64,000 nt of DNA. Source: Pyrenophora tritici-repentis. Taxonomy: Eukaryota; Ascomycota; Dothideomycetes; Pleosporales; Pleosporaceae. Made by a program: the position numbers and the translations under genes. Under the pieces are notes generated by a model. It had not been told where the DNA came from. It searched no databases and saw nothing but the letters and a program-made list of their open reading frames with translations. The stretch is taken from NCBI RefSeq assembly GCF_003171515.1, contig NC_089390.1, forward strand, positions 7,440,001-7,504,000, in the 5' to 3' direction. Positions 45,226-55,000 of this stretch are shown here, in pieces (the first letter of the stretch is position 1; every line of letters begins with the position of its first letter).

Positions 45226-47181
45226 ATGAGTGACACCCCGATGAACACACCTAACGAAACTTCGTCAAGCCGCACCAAGGTGGCCAGACCCGATCTATTT
45301 CACGGCGATCGACACAAGCTCGAAGACTGGATTCTCCAGTTCGATCTCTTCTTCAGGTTTGAAGATGAGAAGGTCGACCCTACTGATCGTGGACTGCTCA
45401 TGGCAAGTTACATGCGAGGAACTGCCGCCACCTGGATCAAGCCTTACCTCAACAAATACATGGACGACAACGATGACGACGACGATATTGAACGAATGTT
45501 TGAAGACCATCCAACCTTCAAAGACAAGCTTAGACAGCAATTCGGAGTCATCAACGAAGAATCCAAGGCAGATCGTGCAATCCAACAGCTCAAACAAACC
45601 CAATCAGTCGCCGACTACGCCAGTATCTTCCAGGGGCATGCCCTGAAGACCGACTGGGACGACAAGGCATTAAGGGTTATGTACCGACAAGGACTCAAGG
45701 AAAGAGTCAAAGAAGAGCTCATGCGAAGCGGCGTGGCAATCAACAACCTACAGGATCTCATCCGAGAATCAATTCGTATCGACAACGCACTCTACGAATT
45801 GCAGCAGGAAATCCGACCGGTTAGAGCCAACCAGTCAGTGCAACGCACAAAGGGACGATTCTTTAAGAAGAAACCAGGATATCGGACGACACCCGGAGGT
45901 ATTGTACCCTCCGCCGGTAACAACTGGCACGACCCTGATGCAATGCAACTGGACAACATCAACAAAGGCAAGAGTTTCGGAAGGAACGACAAGAAGAAGC
46001 CGTATAACAAGAAGGAGATCACTTGTTATAACTGTGACAAGAAAGGTCACATGGCTAGGGACTGCCACAGCAAGAACAAGGTGGTTAGACAACTCAACGT
46101 TATCCACAAAGCAGTACCCACTGAGCAACACGAGACATGGAATGTCATATCTAAACCAACCATCGAAATCAACACGCAGGAAAGCGTTTTGGGATTGGAT
46201 AACCTCACACTCGTGGAATCAGACTCAGAAGAAGAACAGCCCTCTTCGGAGTACGACATGCTCGAAGACGAGTCCAAGGACTTAGAGGCTACGGAAATCG
46301 ACCAGACCAAATTCGGCAAGATGGCCATGTTTGAAGGAATCAACAGGCCACCCACACCTTATATACAGGAAGAAGAGTTCTACAAGCTCGCAGGACAAAT
46401 CAACCAGCTACTACGACACCTCAACAAGGCTAATATCGAGTACGCCTGTGAGGAACCCAACATTATGGCTGCTATGCGACAGGACTTCTACCGATTGTCA
46501 CTAGAAGTACAACAAAATAAGGAAAACATTTCAACCGAAATATTGGAGTTCCTACCAACAACATGGGAACTAAGCTGGATCGAAGACGCAATCCGATCAT
46601 GGGAAGAACCAACGTTGCCAATCTCGGAAGAAGAGAAGCAAGAGATCTACGACGAACTCTGCCAGACCAGGAACGACTGGAAGACCTTCCAACACGGCCA
46701 CAAGAGAAAGGCCAAGGACATCAGTAGATCAAAGGAACACGACTACTGGATGGACCCTAGGAACCCAGAACATGAGAAGTTATCATGGGTTACATGCATT
46801 CACGACCATTGCAGAGTACACTACTCGGATAAGTCCGGATCAGGATGGTTCCCGGAAGAAACCAAACGATCGTACCGCTGCAAGTGGCAATTCTTCGACT
46901 GCAAAAACGACCTATGCCCAATACATTTATGGGACAAAAGGGAAAAGACATACTTCCCAGGTCACGACAACCCCGAAGAAATTGATCAGATGCAAACAGT
47001 ATGGCTAAAAGAATACGATGAAGGAGACGCTTGGGAATGTCAACAACCCAACTGGCAAACGTGCCTTAGCAAAGAATGCGACCTTCATGCGATAGCCAAA
47101 GGATTCCATGGATTTGGAAATCAGGCTTTTTTAGGCCAGCACCCGGCCCAGAGCGGCCCGGCAAGGAGATTAACTCAGTAA
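45226..47181 (+). CDS. Ty3-C Gag with CCHC knuckle and three CX4CX2H motifs
   Basis: 651-residue capsid/nucleocapsid protein. I start at MSDTPMNTPNETSSSRTKVA (ATG 45226); the open frame upstream begins only at TTG. The retrotransposon Gag core spans about residues 20-200: DRHKLEDWILQFDLFFRFED, YMRGTAATWIKPYLNKYM, LKQTQSVADYASIFQGH. A basic linker leads to the zinc knuckle CYNCDKKGHMARDC (about residues 267-280). An acidic region follows. The last 150 residues contain three spaced CX4CX2H units: CIHDHCRVH, CKNDLCPIH and CLSKECDLH, each preceded by a Trp within a few residues. Their function is unknown; zinc binding is inferred. The frame ends 106 bases inside pol. Confidence 0.93.
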   Translation: MSDTPMNTPNETSSSRTKVARPDLFHGDRHKLEDWILQFDLFFRFEDEKVDPTDRGLLMASYMRGTAATWIKPYLNKYMDDNDDDDDIERMFEDHPTFKDKLRQQFGVINEESKADRAIQQLKQTQSVADYASIFQGHALKTDWDDKALRVMYRQGLKERVKEELMRSGVAINNLQDLIRESIRIDNALYELQQEIRPVRANQSVQRTKGRFFKKKPGYRTTPGGIVPSAGNNWHDPDAMQLDNINKGKSFGRNDKKKPYNKKEITCYNCDKKGHMARDCHSKNKVVRQLNVIHKAVPTEQHETWNVISKPTIEINTQESVLGLDNLTLVESDSEEEQPSSEYDMLEDESKDLEATEIDQTKFGKMAMFEGINRPPTPYIQEEEFYKLAGQINQLLRHLNKANIEYACEEPNIMAAMRQDFYRLSLEVQQNKENISTEILEFLPTTWELSWIEDAIRSWEEPTLPISEEEKQEIYDELCQTRNDWKTFQHGHKRKAKDISRSKEHDYWMDPRNPEHEKLSWVTCIHDHCRVHYSDKSGSGWFPEETKRSYRCKWQFFDCKNDLCPIHLWDKREKTYFPGHDNPEEIDQMQTVWLKEYDEGDAWECQQPNWQTCLSKECDLHAIAKGFHGFGNQAFLGQHPAQSGPARRLTQ

Positions 47182-50100
47182 ACTCCTTAGACCTCATCAA
47201 GCTTCAGGTGAAGCTTGAAGGGAGGTGGATGAAGGCACTAGTAGATTCGGGATCACAAGCCAACTACGTTTCAGCGCACGCAGCGTCTTCAGCCGGACTG
47301 AAGCCACTACGGAAACAAGAAGCTTACCCACTACATGTGGCCAACGGAGAGCCAATGCCAGGTGAACAAGAGATCACCCACGAGGTCAGACAAGTGACGC
47401 TCAACATCCAAGGACACCAAGAGAAGATAGACCTAGATGTCTTCGGACTAGCTACCCACGACATCATATTAGGACTTCCATGGTTACGAGAACACAACCC
47501 ACGGATCGACTGGAAGTCGAAGATGTTCTCATTTGAGTGCTGTGGAACGGACGCAACCACAAGCCAGCCTACGCATTGTCAGAGTACGATGGTAGATGAG
47601 AGGAAACTGAATAACATCGCAAAGAAAAAGCGAGCCTCGACAAAGGACGGCCTTAAGAAACAAGGGTCCGACTCAGCAGACGCCGGAACGGAGCCACCGG
47701 GTCGACAGACTAGAGTTTTGGAGAAACGCGCAACTCCTGAGATCCCCGCAGAATACAAAGAATTCGAACATCTATTCCGGGAAGTGGCAGATGAACAAGC
47801 ATTGCCAAAACACCAACCCTGGGACCACAAGATTGTCTTACAGGAAGGAAAGAAACCGACTTTCGGCCCAATATACGGACTATCGGAAAAAGAATTGAGC
47901 ACGTTACGCGACTACATCAAGACAAGTCTAGCAAAGAAATATATCCGACCATCGAAGTCACCAGCAGGATATCCAATCATGTTTGTCCCGAAGAAAGACG
48001 GAAAACTACGACTATGTGTAGACTATCGCAAGCTCAACGACATCACAATCAAGAATCGATACCCCCTACCGAATATTACAGAATTACGGGATCGATTATC
48101 TCGCGCAGAGATCTTTACAGCATTAGATCTTCGAGATGGATACCACCTAATTCGCATAGCGAAAGGTGAAGAGTGGAAAACGGCGTTCCGATCAAGATAC
48201 GGACACTACGAATACACAGTTATGCCGTTTGGACTCACGAACGCCCCAGCAACGTTCCAGGAACTCATCAACAATGTGTTAAGAGCACATCTAGACATCT
48301 TTGTCATAGCTTATCTAGACGACATTCTCGTCTACTCCGAGACTTTAGAGGACCATGTTGAACATGTCAAGACGGTACTAAGGGCCCTTGAGCAGTTCAA
48401 CCTCCGACTCAAACCAGAGAAGTGTGAATTTCACAAGACTAAGGTCAACTTCTTAGGCTATGTAGTAGGAGCGGACGGAGTACAAATGAGCGAAGAAAAG
48501 ATTCAGGTTATTAAGGATTGGCCAACACCGACAACAGTTGTACAGATACAGTCCTTCTTAGGATTCTTGAACTTCAACCGACAGTTCATCAAGGACTTCT
48601 CAAACATTGCCATCCCTTTGACAAAACTCACAAGAAAGGACGTACTCTTTAAGTGGAGCAAGGAAGCAGAGAACGCATTCCAAACGCTTAAGAAAGCAAG
48701 CACAGAACCACCATGTTTTCGAATATTCCAAGCAGGACACCCATTACGCTTTGAGACCGACGCATCGGATCTCGCGCTAGGCGGATGCGCAAGTCAATTG
48801 CACGAAGGCAAATGGCACCCCATCGCCTACTACTCTCGCAAATTCTCAGGACCAGAAGAACGATACGACGTTCACGACAAGGAGCTACTAGCTATTGTCG
48901 CATGCTTACAACACTGGAGAGTATACGCAGAAAGCTGCTCGGAACTTACGATATACACAGATCACAAAAATCTAGTGAACTTTACGACTACCAAAGTACT
49001 CAACCGCAGACAAGTAAGATGGTCAGAACTACTAGGACAATACAAGTTCAAGATTGTGTACACACCAGGAAAAGAAAACGGTAGAGCAGACGCTCTCAGC
49101 CGTAGACCAGATATCGCAGGCACCAAGGAAGTCATCGACACCGCGATACTCAGGGTTAACGAAGACGGATCGCTAGGACCAGCAAAAACGCTGAACGCCA
49201 TCCTCCACATCGGAAACAATGTACCGGAAGAATTGCAGGAAGCAATTATTCAGCAACACCACGACGACCCTGTACACGGCCACCCGGGCATTACCAGAAC
49301 AATGGAACTCATCAGACGCAACTACGAGTTCCCAGGAATGAAGGAAAAGGTTACCTTATTCATCGCAAAATGTGCAGAATGTCAGAAGAACAAACACGAC
49401 ACACACGCACCTTACGGCGAGATGCAAGCGTTAGAGCTACCCACAGAACCTTGGGCAGACATCTCTATGGACTTTGTCACAGGTTTACCAGTCTCAAGAG
49501 ACCCGGCGACAAACATAGGATACAACGCAATACTCGTTGTAATCGATCGATTCACCAAGCAAGCAGAGTACATTCCGTTTAGAAACGATTTCACGGCAGT
49601 ACACCTAGCTCACATCATCAACGATCGAATTATCAGACATCACGGCATACCAAAGTCAATCATAAGCGACAGAGACAAGCTCTTCACTTCAAACTTTTGG
49701 ACGACACTTTTGGCCGCGATCGGTACAAAACGCAAGCTATCAACAGCGTTTCATCCGCAGACAGACGGACAGACAGAAAGAACGAACAGAACTATGAAAG
49801 CATATCTCAGGATATACGTCAATCATCAGCAAACCAACTGGGTTTCGCTTCTGCCTATGGCACAAATGGCATACAATAACAAGCTTTCAGAGTCTACAGG
49901 ACAGACTCCGTTCTATGCAAACCACGGGAGACACCCAAATCTCTTTACACGCACACTTCCAAGCCAGAAAACGGAAGCAGCCATCGCCACAGCCGAGGAG
50001 CTGAAGGCAGTACATGAGTTGCTACAGAGCAAACTCGAGACAGCACAACGTCAAAGCATTTCATATGTCAACAAGAAACGAAAAATGGCACCTCAGCTAA

Positions 50101-50573
50101 AGAAGGGGGATAAAGTTTATCTACGCACGAAGAATCTTCGCACGAAGCGACCAAGCAAAGGACTCGACAACGTCAAAGTCGGACCATTTTTGATTCTCAA
50201 CCGAAAAGGACCAGTTACGTACACACTCGATCTTCCACCAGACGCTAGAATACATCCCAGATTCCATGTAAGCCTCTTAGAACCAGCACACCCAGATACG
50301 CCATTACAGAAAACCTTCCACTACGAAACGGAAGAAGAAAACGAATTTGAAGTCGAAAACATTGTCACACACAGAGTTGTGGACAACGGCACCGAATATC
50401 TAGTCAAATGGTTAGGATACCCAGACAGCGAAAACACATGGGAACCAGACACCAACCTCACAAACTGCCGACAACTACTTCAAGAATATAAGAAAAAGAC
50501 ATACCAGACAGCCTCAGCTAGAGGAAAAAACGGGAGCATCGCCAGGATTCGCGGGCGACGCGAGCGCATCTAG
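47076..50573 (+). CDS. Ty3-C Pol polyprotein: protease, RT, RNase H, integrase, chromodomain
   Basis: Open frame of 1,165 codons, -1 to gag and probably translated as a Gag-Pol fusion through the slippery site at 47127-47133, so the ATG at 47076 need not be used. Protease: KALVDSGSQANYVS (Asp about residue 57) and IILGLPWLREHNP. Reverse transcriptase: LRLCVDYRKLNDITIKNRYP, VMPFGLTNAPATFQEL and IAYLDDILVYSE (about 410). RNase [30 protein letters not shown]. Integrase: HHDDPVHGHPG with CAECQKNK zinc site, then ISMDFVTGLP, SDRDKLFTSNFW and HPQTDGQTERTNRTMKAYLR. Chromodomain near the end: EVENIVTHRVVDNGTEYLVK, WLGYPDSENTWEPDTNL. All catalytic residues are present. Confidence 0.96.
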   Translation: MRPSCDSQRIPWIWKSGFFRPAPGPERPGKEINSVNSLDLIKLQVKLEGRWMKALVDSGSQANYVSAHAASSAGLKPLRKQEAYPLHVANGEPMPGEQEITHEVRQVTLNIQGHQEKIDLDVFGLATHDIILGLPWLREHNPRIDWKSKMFSFECCGTDATTSQPTHCQSTMVDERKLNNIAKKKRASTKDGLKKQGSDSADAGTEPPGRQTRVLEKRATPEIPAEYKEFEHLFREVADEQALPKHQPWDHKIVLQEGKKPTFGPIYGLSEKELSTLRDYIKTSLAKKYIRPSKSPAGYPIMFVPKKDGKLRLCVDYRKLNDITIKNRYPLPNITELRDRLSRAEIFTALDLRDGYHLIRIAKGEEWKTAFRSRYGHYEYTVMPFGLTNAPATFQELINNVLRAHLDIFVIAYLDDILVYSETLEDHVEHVKTVLRALEQFNLRLKPEKCEFHKTKVNFLGYVVGADGVQMSEEKIQVIKDWPTPTTVVQIQSFLGFLNFNRQFIKDFSNIAIPLTKLTRKDVLFKWSKEAENAFQTLKKASTEPPCFRIFQAGHPLRFETDASDLALGGCASQLHEGKWHPIAYYSRKFSGPEERYDVHDKELLAIVACLQHWRVYAESCSELTIYTDHKNLVNFTTTKVLNRRQVRWSELLGQYKFKIVYTPGKENGRADALSRRPDIAGTKEVIDTAILRVNEDGSLGPAKTLNAILHIGNNVPEELQEAIIQQHHDDPVHGHPGITRTMELIRRNYEFPGMKEKVTLFIAKCAECQKNKHDTHAPYGEMQALELPTEPWADISMDFVTGLPVSRDPATNIGYNAILVVIDRFTKQAEYIPFRNDFTAVHLAHIINDRIIRHHGIPKSIISDRDKLFTSNFWTTLLAAIGTKRKLSTAFHPQTDGQTERTNRTMKAYLRIYVNHQQTNWVSLLPMAQMAYNNKLSESTGQTPFYANHGRHPNLFTRTLPSQKTEAAIATAEELKAVHELLQSKLETAQRQSISYVNKKRKMAPQLKKGDKVYLRTKNLRTKRPSKGLDNVKVGPFLILNRKGPVTYTLDLPPDARIHPRFHVSLLEPAHPDTPLQKTFHYETEEENEFEVENIVTHRVVDNGTEYLVKWLGYPDSENTWEPDTNLTNCRQLLQEYKKKTYQTASARGKNGSIARIRGRRERI
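47127..47133 (+). promoter_or_regulatory. Candidate -1 ribosomal frameshift site, gag-pol
   Basis: TTTTTTA at 47127-47133 fits X XXY YYZ in the gag phase (GCT TTT TTA). After a -1 slip the next codon, AGG at 47133, is in the pol frame and reads RPAPGPERPG. It lies within the 106-base overlap of the two frames. The following 30 bases are GC-rich with self-complementary GGCC blocks that could form a stimulatory structure. Confidence 0.7.
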
Positions 50574-51029
50574 GGAACCAAGGGTTTCCCACATCATCGG
50601 CGAAAACCCCACCAAGGCATCCGCCACGGGGCAATTCATCGACTCTTGCGCATCCACGTCATCACCACCATCGCGCAAGGTATTCGCCAAACATATCGCC
50701 TTCTTAGCAGCGCGCTCTTCGGCCTGCTTCAAAATCTTCTTATTTCGCATCAAGCGCGAAATCACCTGAGCCAACAACTGCTCATCCTCCTCCACCTTCT
50801 TTTTATACTCTTCACGAGTCTTATCTAGGGACACCCACGACATGTTTACACATGGATGTCCTAGACGAGTACACTCCGAACACTTCAAACGCTTGCCATC
50901 GACTTCGGGCATCGCGACGCACTGACGGTTATTCGCAAAACAGTAATCGCAGGATACGGGCGCAAGGAGGCCGTTTCGACGAATCTCAAGGGCAAGGCGA
51001 AGATGTTCTTTAGACCTGGGGACGGACAT
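50514..51029 (-). CDS. Antisense ORF in Ty3-C, Zn2Cys6-like cluster plus helical region
   Basis: 171 codons from ATG 51029 to the stop at 50514, on the strand opposite to gag-pol. It overlaps the pol 3' end by 60 bases and starts 58 bases from the 3' LTR. After a basic N-terminus (MSVPRSKEHLRLALEIRRNG) it has CDYCFANNRQC, 12 residues, then CSECTRLGHPC. That is CX2CX6C-X12-CX2CX6C, the spacing of fungal Zn(II)2Cys6 DNA-binding clusters, though the basic residues usual between the first cysteines are few. A charged, probably coiled-coil helix follows (DKTREEYKKKVEEDEQLLAQ, then RLMRNKKILKQAEERAAKKA). The tail is acidic and hydrophobic (FSPMMWETLGSLDALA). No host homologue is recognised. Expression is not shown. 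Confidence 0.65.
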   Translation of the reverse strand: MSVPRSKEHLRLALEIRRNGLLAPVSCDYCFANNRQCVAMPEVDGKRLKCSECTRLGHPCVNMSWVSLDKTREEYKKKVEEDEQLLAQVISRLMRNKKILKQAEERAAKKAICLANTLRDGGDDVDAQESMNCPVADALVGFSPMMWETLGSLDALASPANPGDAPVFSSS

Positions 51030-51069
51030 CGTCAGACACAGGCGCACGGACAAGCTTGAGGACAAGCTT

Positions 51070-51086
51070 AGGAAGGAAGGGGATGG
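51070..51086 (+). other. Ty3-C polypurine tract
   Basis: Purine-rich AGGAAGGAAGGGGATGG directly upstream of the 3' LTR, the expected primer for plus-strand DNA synthesis. Confidence 0.75.
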
Positions 51087-51504
51087 TGTTACGAACCTGT
51101 GGGAAGGGGCACGGCGGTTAAGTTAAGGAGCGTCGGCGGGATAGCTGACCCCTCCATATGTGACACGGGAACTTAATCACGTGACCTCCTCGGCTTGGCA
51201 TGCACGAGGAAAAGTCTTGGCACACCCCTCGTACATACGCCACCGAGGAGTGCTCCTCGCGCGTCAGCCACCGAGGAATCCTCGGACTCCTCTGAGCGAG
51301 GACAGCGAGCACCATAGGTATATAGCATTAGGCAATGAGCTCCTATAGCTCATTGTGTTCAACTTCGAAATCTAAGGATTAGTACTTGATTCTCAACTCC
51401 CCGTATATTACATCGATCTACCAATCGTGCTATACACCCTCGTGTCCATCGCATCACTCTATCCCCGAGAACCAACCCAAGATCATCTTCGGACGACCTT
51501 CACA
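51087..51504 (+). repeat. Ty3-C 3' LTR
   Basis: 418 bases, copy of 44791-45208, followed by the GGCCT target duplication at 51505-51509. Confidence 0.95.
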
Positions 51505-54500
51505 GGCCTTTAGCCTTAAGCCTTATATAGTAGTTTCCTTAATTAGACTAATTTCTATAAACAACGCTTTATTAATTAGCGATCTGTTATTTCGCATCTT
51601 AAAGATTAAGCTGTGCCTTAAACTTCTTAAACTGTTGTTAGGTCAACGACTTTGTGAGACTATTAGCTAGTATTAAGCTGGTCTCTAGGTATTCTACCTA
51701 GAACGATCCCTTTGCGTGCTCCTACCTAAGCTACATGTTCTAAATGTCTACATGTCGTAGTCTTATTGTAATCCGGTTATTTTTCCTAACAACTAGCTAA
51801 ATCGTTTATTGATTATTGCACTAGATCTTCTAAACGTCCCTAAGATTAAAGGTTAGTTCCTTAAAAAAGCGCTTAAGTGCTATAGCTTCCTTAGCTGTAT
51901 GCTTAAGAGCAAGGAATTTAGCATTAGTAGTTAAGGTAGTTACTGTGTTCTAGCGCGTCGCTTTCTAGAAGATCGCGCCGCTAAAGAGCATCGTAATGTA
52001 GCCGTGCGATAAGCGACGCGTTTCTAGATCGTCCGCAAAAGACGCGTCGCTATAGATAACTAGGTCTGGTCTATTGTAGTGCCTATACTAGATAGCATCC
52101 TATCGAGTCCTGTATAGAGATATAATCACTCGTTCCACCGCCTTTATATGCTGATTACTTAGATTAGTTAGGAAATGGGACAGCCTAGAGACAGCAAAGG
52201 CTACGTTAGGTCTAAGTATAATAGCCGTGTATAGGACTAATTCGACTCTTTCCTAGTATACCTTAATCTGCTGCTTAGTTGCCTCTCTATTAGACTTGAT
52301 TAGTTCTTCTAATAGTAGCGGAGTGAAAGGGAATATTCTATTCTTTAAGCTAAACTTCTTAGTGATCTTATTAATATACGTGTTATAGACTAGGGTTATC
52401 GTCTAAGAGTCTCGGTCCCGAATAACCTTAACTCTAAGGAACTACTTGACTAGTCCTTGTACCTTAATCTTATACTTCGAACTAATTACTTTCTATAATT
52501 CTATAGCTTAATCCTTAAACTCTTTGCAAAATATAAGTAGGATGTCGTCTACATAGAACAATAACAAGAACTTGCGATCCTTATCTAGAAATAGGCAGGG
52601 CTCTTCCTTTAAGCACTCTAGTCCTGCTTTCCTAAGCGATCTAGAGAACTCCTTATACTAAAGGAGTAGCGAGTCTCTTAATCCGTACAACGCGCGATTA
52701 AGCGAAATATATATTCTAGGTTTCTTGAATCCGTTACGTAGCTAACAGAATATAGGATTTTCTGCTGTAGTCTTAGCATTTAAGAATGCTCCTACGACAT
52801 TAAATTGTATAATCTCTATATCGAACTTAGCTGCGATTGCTATAGCGGTCCTGAAGGATTTAGCTACTAACGTAGCTATATAAGTAGAATCTAGCAAGTC
52901 TTTTTCTTAGAGATTACCTCTTACAACAATCTAAGCTTTGCTTTAGTTAAGGTACCTATCTTAATCACACTTATATGTCTAAACCTATTTAAGCGGGAGT
53001 AGCTTATTAGGGACTTAATCTATTAGGATTATAGTCTATATACTTTTTTTCCTCAGCAAATTAATCTCCTTGTTAGAGGCATCTATAAATAGAGGGCGTA
53101 TTAAATAGCTCTGTAGCTCGCGCTATATTACTAGTAGTTGAGGTAGGACGTCCCTATGCGGACGATCCCCTAAATTAAGTGCCTGCGGCACAGATAGATC
53201 GAGCGTCGCTAACATAACCACGGCATTCAGCGTCTTATAACTTGCTCGATCCTCCTAGGTCTGATTTATCCCTAGTATGTACTTGTGCTTGAAATCGCTC
53301 TTTAGACCATCTATATCTTAGAGATCCGCGATTAATGCGTGCACACCTCTAGGTGCAGCTCCACCTCCTAGTTAATCGTCTAGATCCTTGCTTCTGCCTC
53401 GTCTACGCCTAATAGGTATATAGCGATAGATTACATTAGGCTCTAGCTAATCTCCCTAGAGTCTCCTACTAGTTCTTTATATAGGCGCACTTAATCTAAC
53501 ATCTAGATCCCCTGTTAGCGCAGTCGCCCTTAAGGAAGATCCCGCTAATACGCGCAGACGTCCACGACGTCTCGTGCCTCGAGCAACTAATTATTCGCGA
53601 GTGGTTATTCCCTCTTAATTATCTGCGTTAGTGGACACTAGTTGCGCAGGAGATTTATCGAGTTGCGTCGGGCGCTCTAGCCCTTCGCCACGTGATCGAG
53701 TAACGACTAGATCACCCGCATCTAGATCTCTAATTCCACTAGGTTGATGCATTCCTTGTTAAATACTAGATAAGAAACGCTAATTAGCGTCTATCCTAGA
53801 GCTATGCGGCTTAGGCGTCTGCTCTAGGGTTGCAAGTCTATATCCTAGATTCTAACCTGTGCGAATTCTTAAATAATTACTAGCTAGTAAATTACTTTGC
53901 TTAGTCTTTGCTTGCCCTTGTTCCTATTTATCTACCTAGCCGGCCTCTAGTTTAGGTCCTTTAGGTAGCTCACCCCTAAAATTGCTCTTAGTAGTTAGAT
54001 CTGTTGTCTAGATTGCCCAATCTCTAAGAGACAGGATATTAATGTCTGTCCCTAGATTATGTAATTCTCCAATATTAAGTATATCCGCAAGTTCGATTGC
54101 TTGTTCCTTTAGCATCTTATCCTCGTTCTTCCCTATATAGAAACGAGTCTCGTTAAAGGACACATCGCGAGAAGTAATTACTTAATTAGTAATAGGGATC
54201 TATATCCTATAGAGATTAGACGCTTAATAGCTAACTAAATATCTAATATAACCCCTTAGATTAACTTTAAATCCACGACGATCTCGCCCTGCTGCGCGGT
54301 CCCGATCTAAGGGATATGCGCGACAGCTATAGGCGTAGATCCCACTCTAATCTAGTCGTAGATCCGCGGTGCGGTGTCTAATCTGCGCCGGCTCGTACTA
54401 TCTAAAGTACTGCCTAAACTAGCTCTCAAGGATTTTATTAGGAGATTAGTACTAATAGACTGCGGTAGGGCTTCTCGCGTATAGGTAAGCCGCCGCATCT

Positions 54501-54776
54501 ATAATCTTAGGCTAGAGCTTCTCAAGGAAGTTTGCGCTAAGGCGCATTTTAATCGACTTCGTGATTAGCTCTTAGCCCGCCCGCTCCGCCAAGCTATTCA
54601 GCTCATATGTATATAGCGAAGGACTAAGGATTATAATCTCTTTCTCTTTAGCCTATTCCACGTATCTTAATCGCCCTCTCTAAGGCAAAGTAGTAGTATC
54701 GTTATTTTAATAGATTTCTATAATCTGTAAGTCGTACTTCTATTATACCTAAGCTTCAAAAGCTGTGATTACCCGC
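51505..54776 (-). pseudogene. Copia-1 pol, downstream half (integrase end, RT, RNase H), RIP-degraded
   Basis: Minus-strand copia coding remnant. Near 54,750-54,400 it reads RLRYVEQAKEKEIIILSPSL and KLWPKIIDAAAYLYARSPTA, a copia integrase end. Near 54,100 SRDVSFNETRFYIGKNEDK is the integrase/RT linker. Near 52,550 FYVDDILLIFCKEFK holds the copia YVDD catalytic box. Stops, mostly TAG and TAA, occur every few dozen codons, and the DNA is dominated by CTAG/TTAA-type words, as expected from RIP of CpA. It ends at the Ty3-C insertion. Confidence 0.72.
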
Positions 54777-54995
54777 TGTTAGATATTCACTCTCATCTGG
54801 AATACTGATGAAATAGGTAATGAATGGTGATGATATATTGATTATTGATTGTGTGTTGGTTATGTCTACGGTTGTGGGCACACCTAGGGGGTGCCAAGCC
54901 TTCCTGTGATCCGATAGGCTCTCTCAGATGCCGGGTCGCGCTAGTCTAACCCAGCGTCTGTACGCTCTCATCTTCAACAGTGCTATTATCTGACA
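54777..54995 (-). repeat. Solo LTR with 5-bp target duplication, third LTR family
   Basis: 219 bases, TGTTAGATATTC...TTATCTGACA, flanked by CCCGC at 54772-54776 and 54996-55000. It is not visibly RIP-mutated, unlike the Copia-1 DNA around it, so it is younger. The reverse strand begins TGTCAGATAATAGC, similar at its first nine bases to the Copia-2 LTR at 60,328. No matching internal region is in the window. Confidence 0.85.
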
Positions 54996-55000
54996 CCCGC

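Larger units (their letters stand above)
44791..51504 (+). mobile_element. Ty3-C: intact Ty3/gypsy chromovirus with antisense extra ORF
   Basis: 6,714-base element with 418-bp LTRs (44791-45208 and 51087-51504) that I read as identical, TGTTACG...TTCACA, and a perfect 5-bp target duplication GGCCT on both sides. Gag and pol are open throughout. A purine tract (about 51070-51086, AGGAAGGAAGGGGATGG) abuts the 3' LTR. Pol carries a C-terminal chromodomain, placing it among chromoviruses. It sits in RIP-ruined copia DNA yet shows no RIP itself, so it inserted recently. A 171-codon ORF lies antisense between pol and the 3' LTR. Confidence 0.96.
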
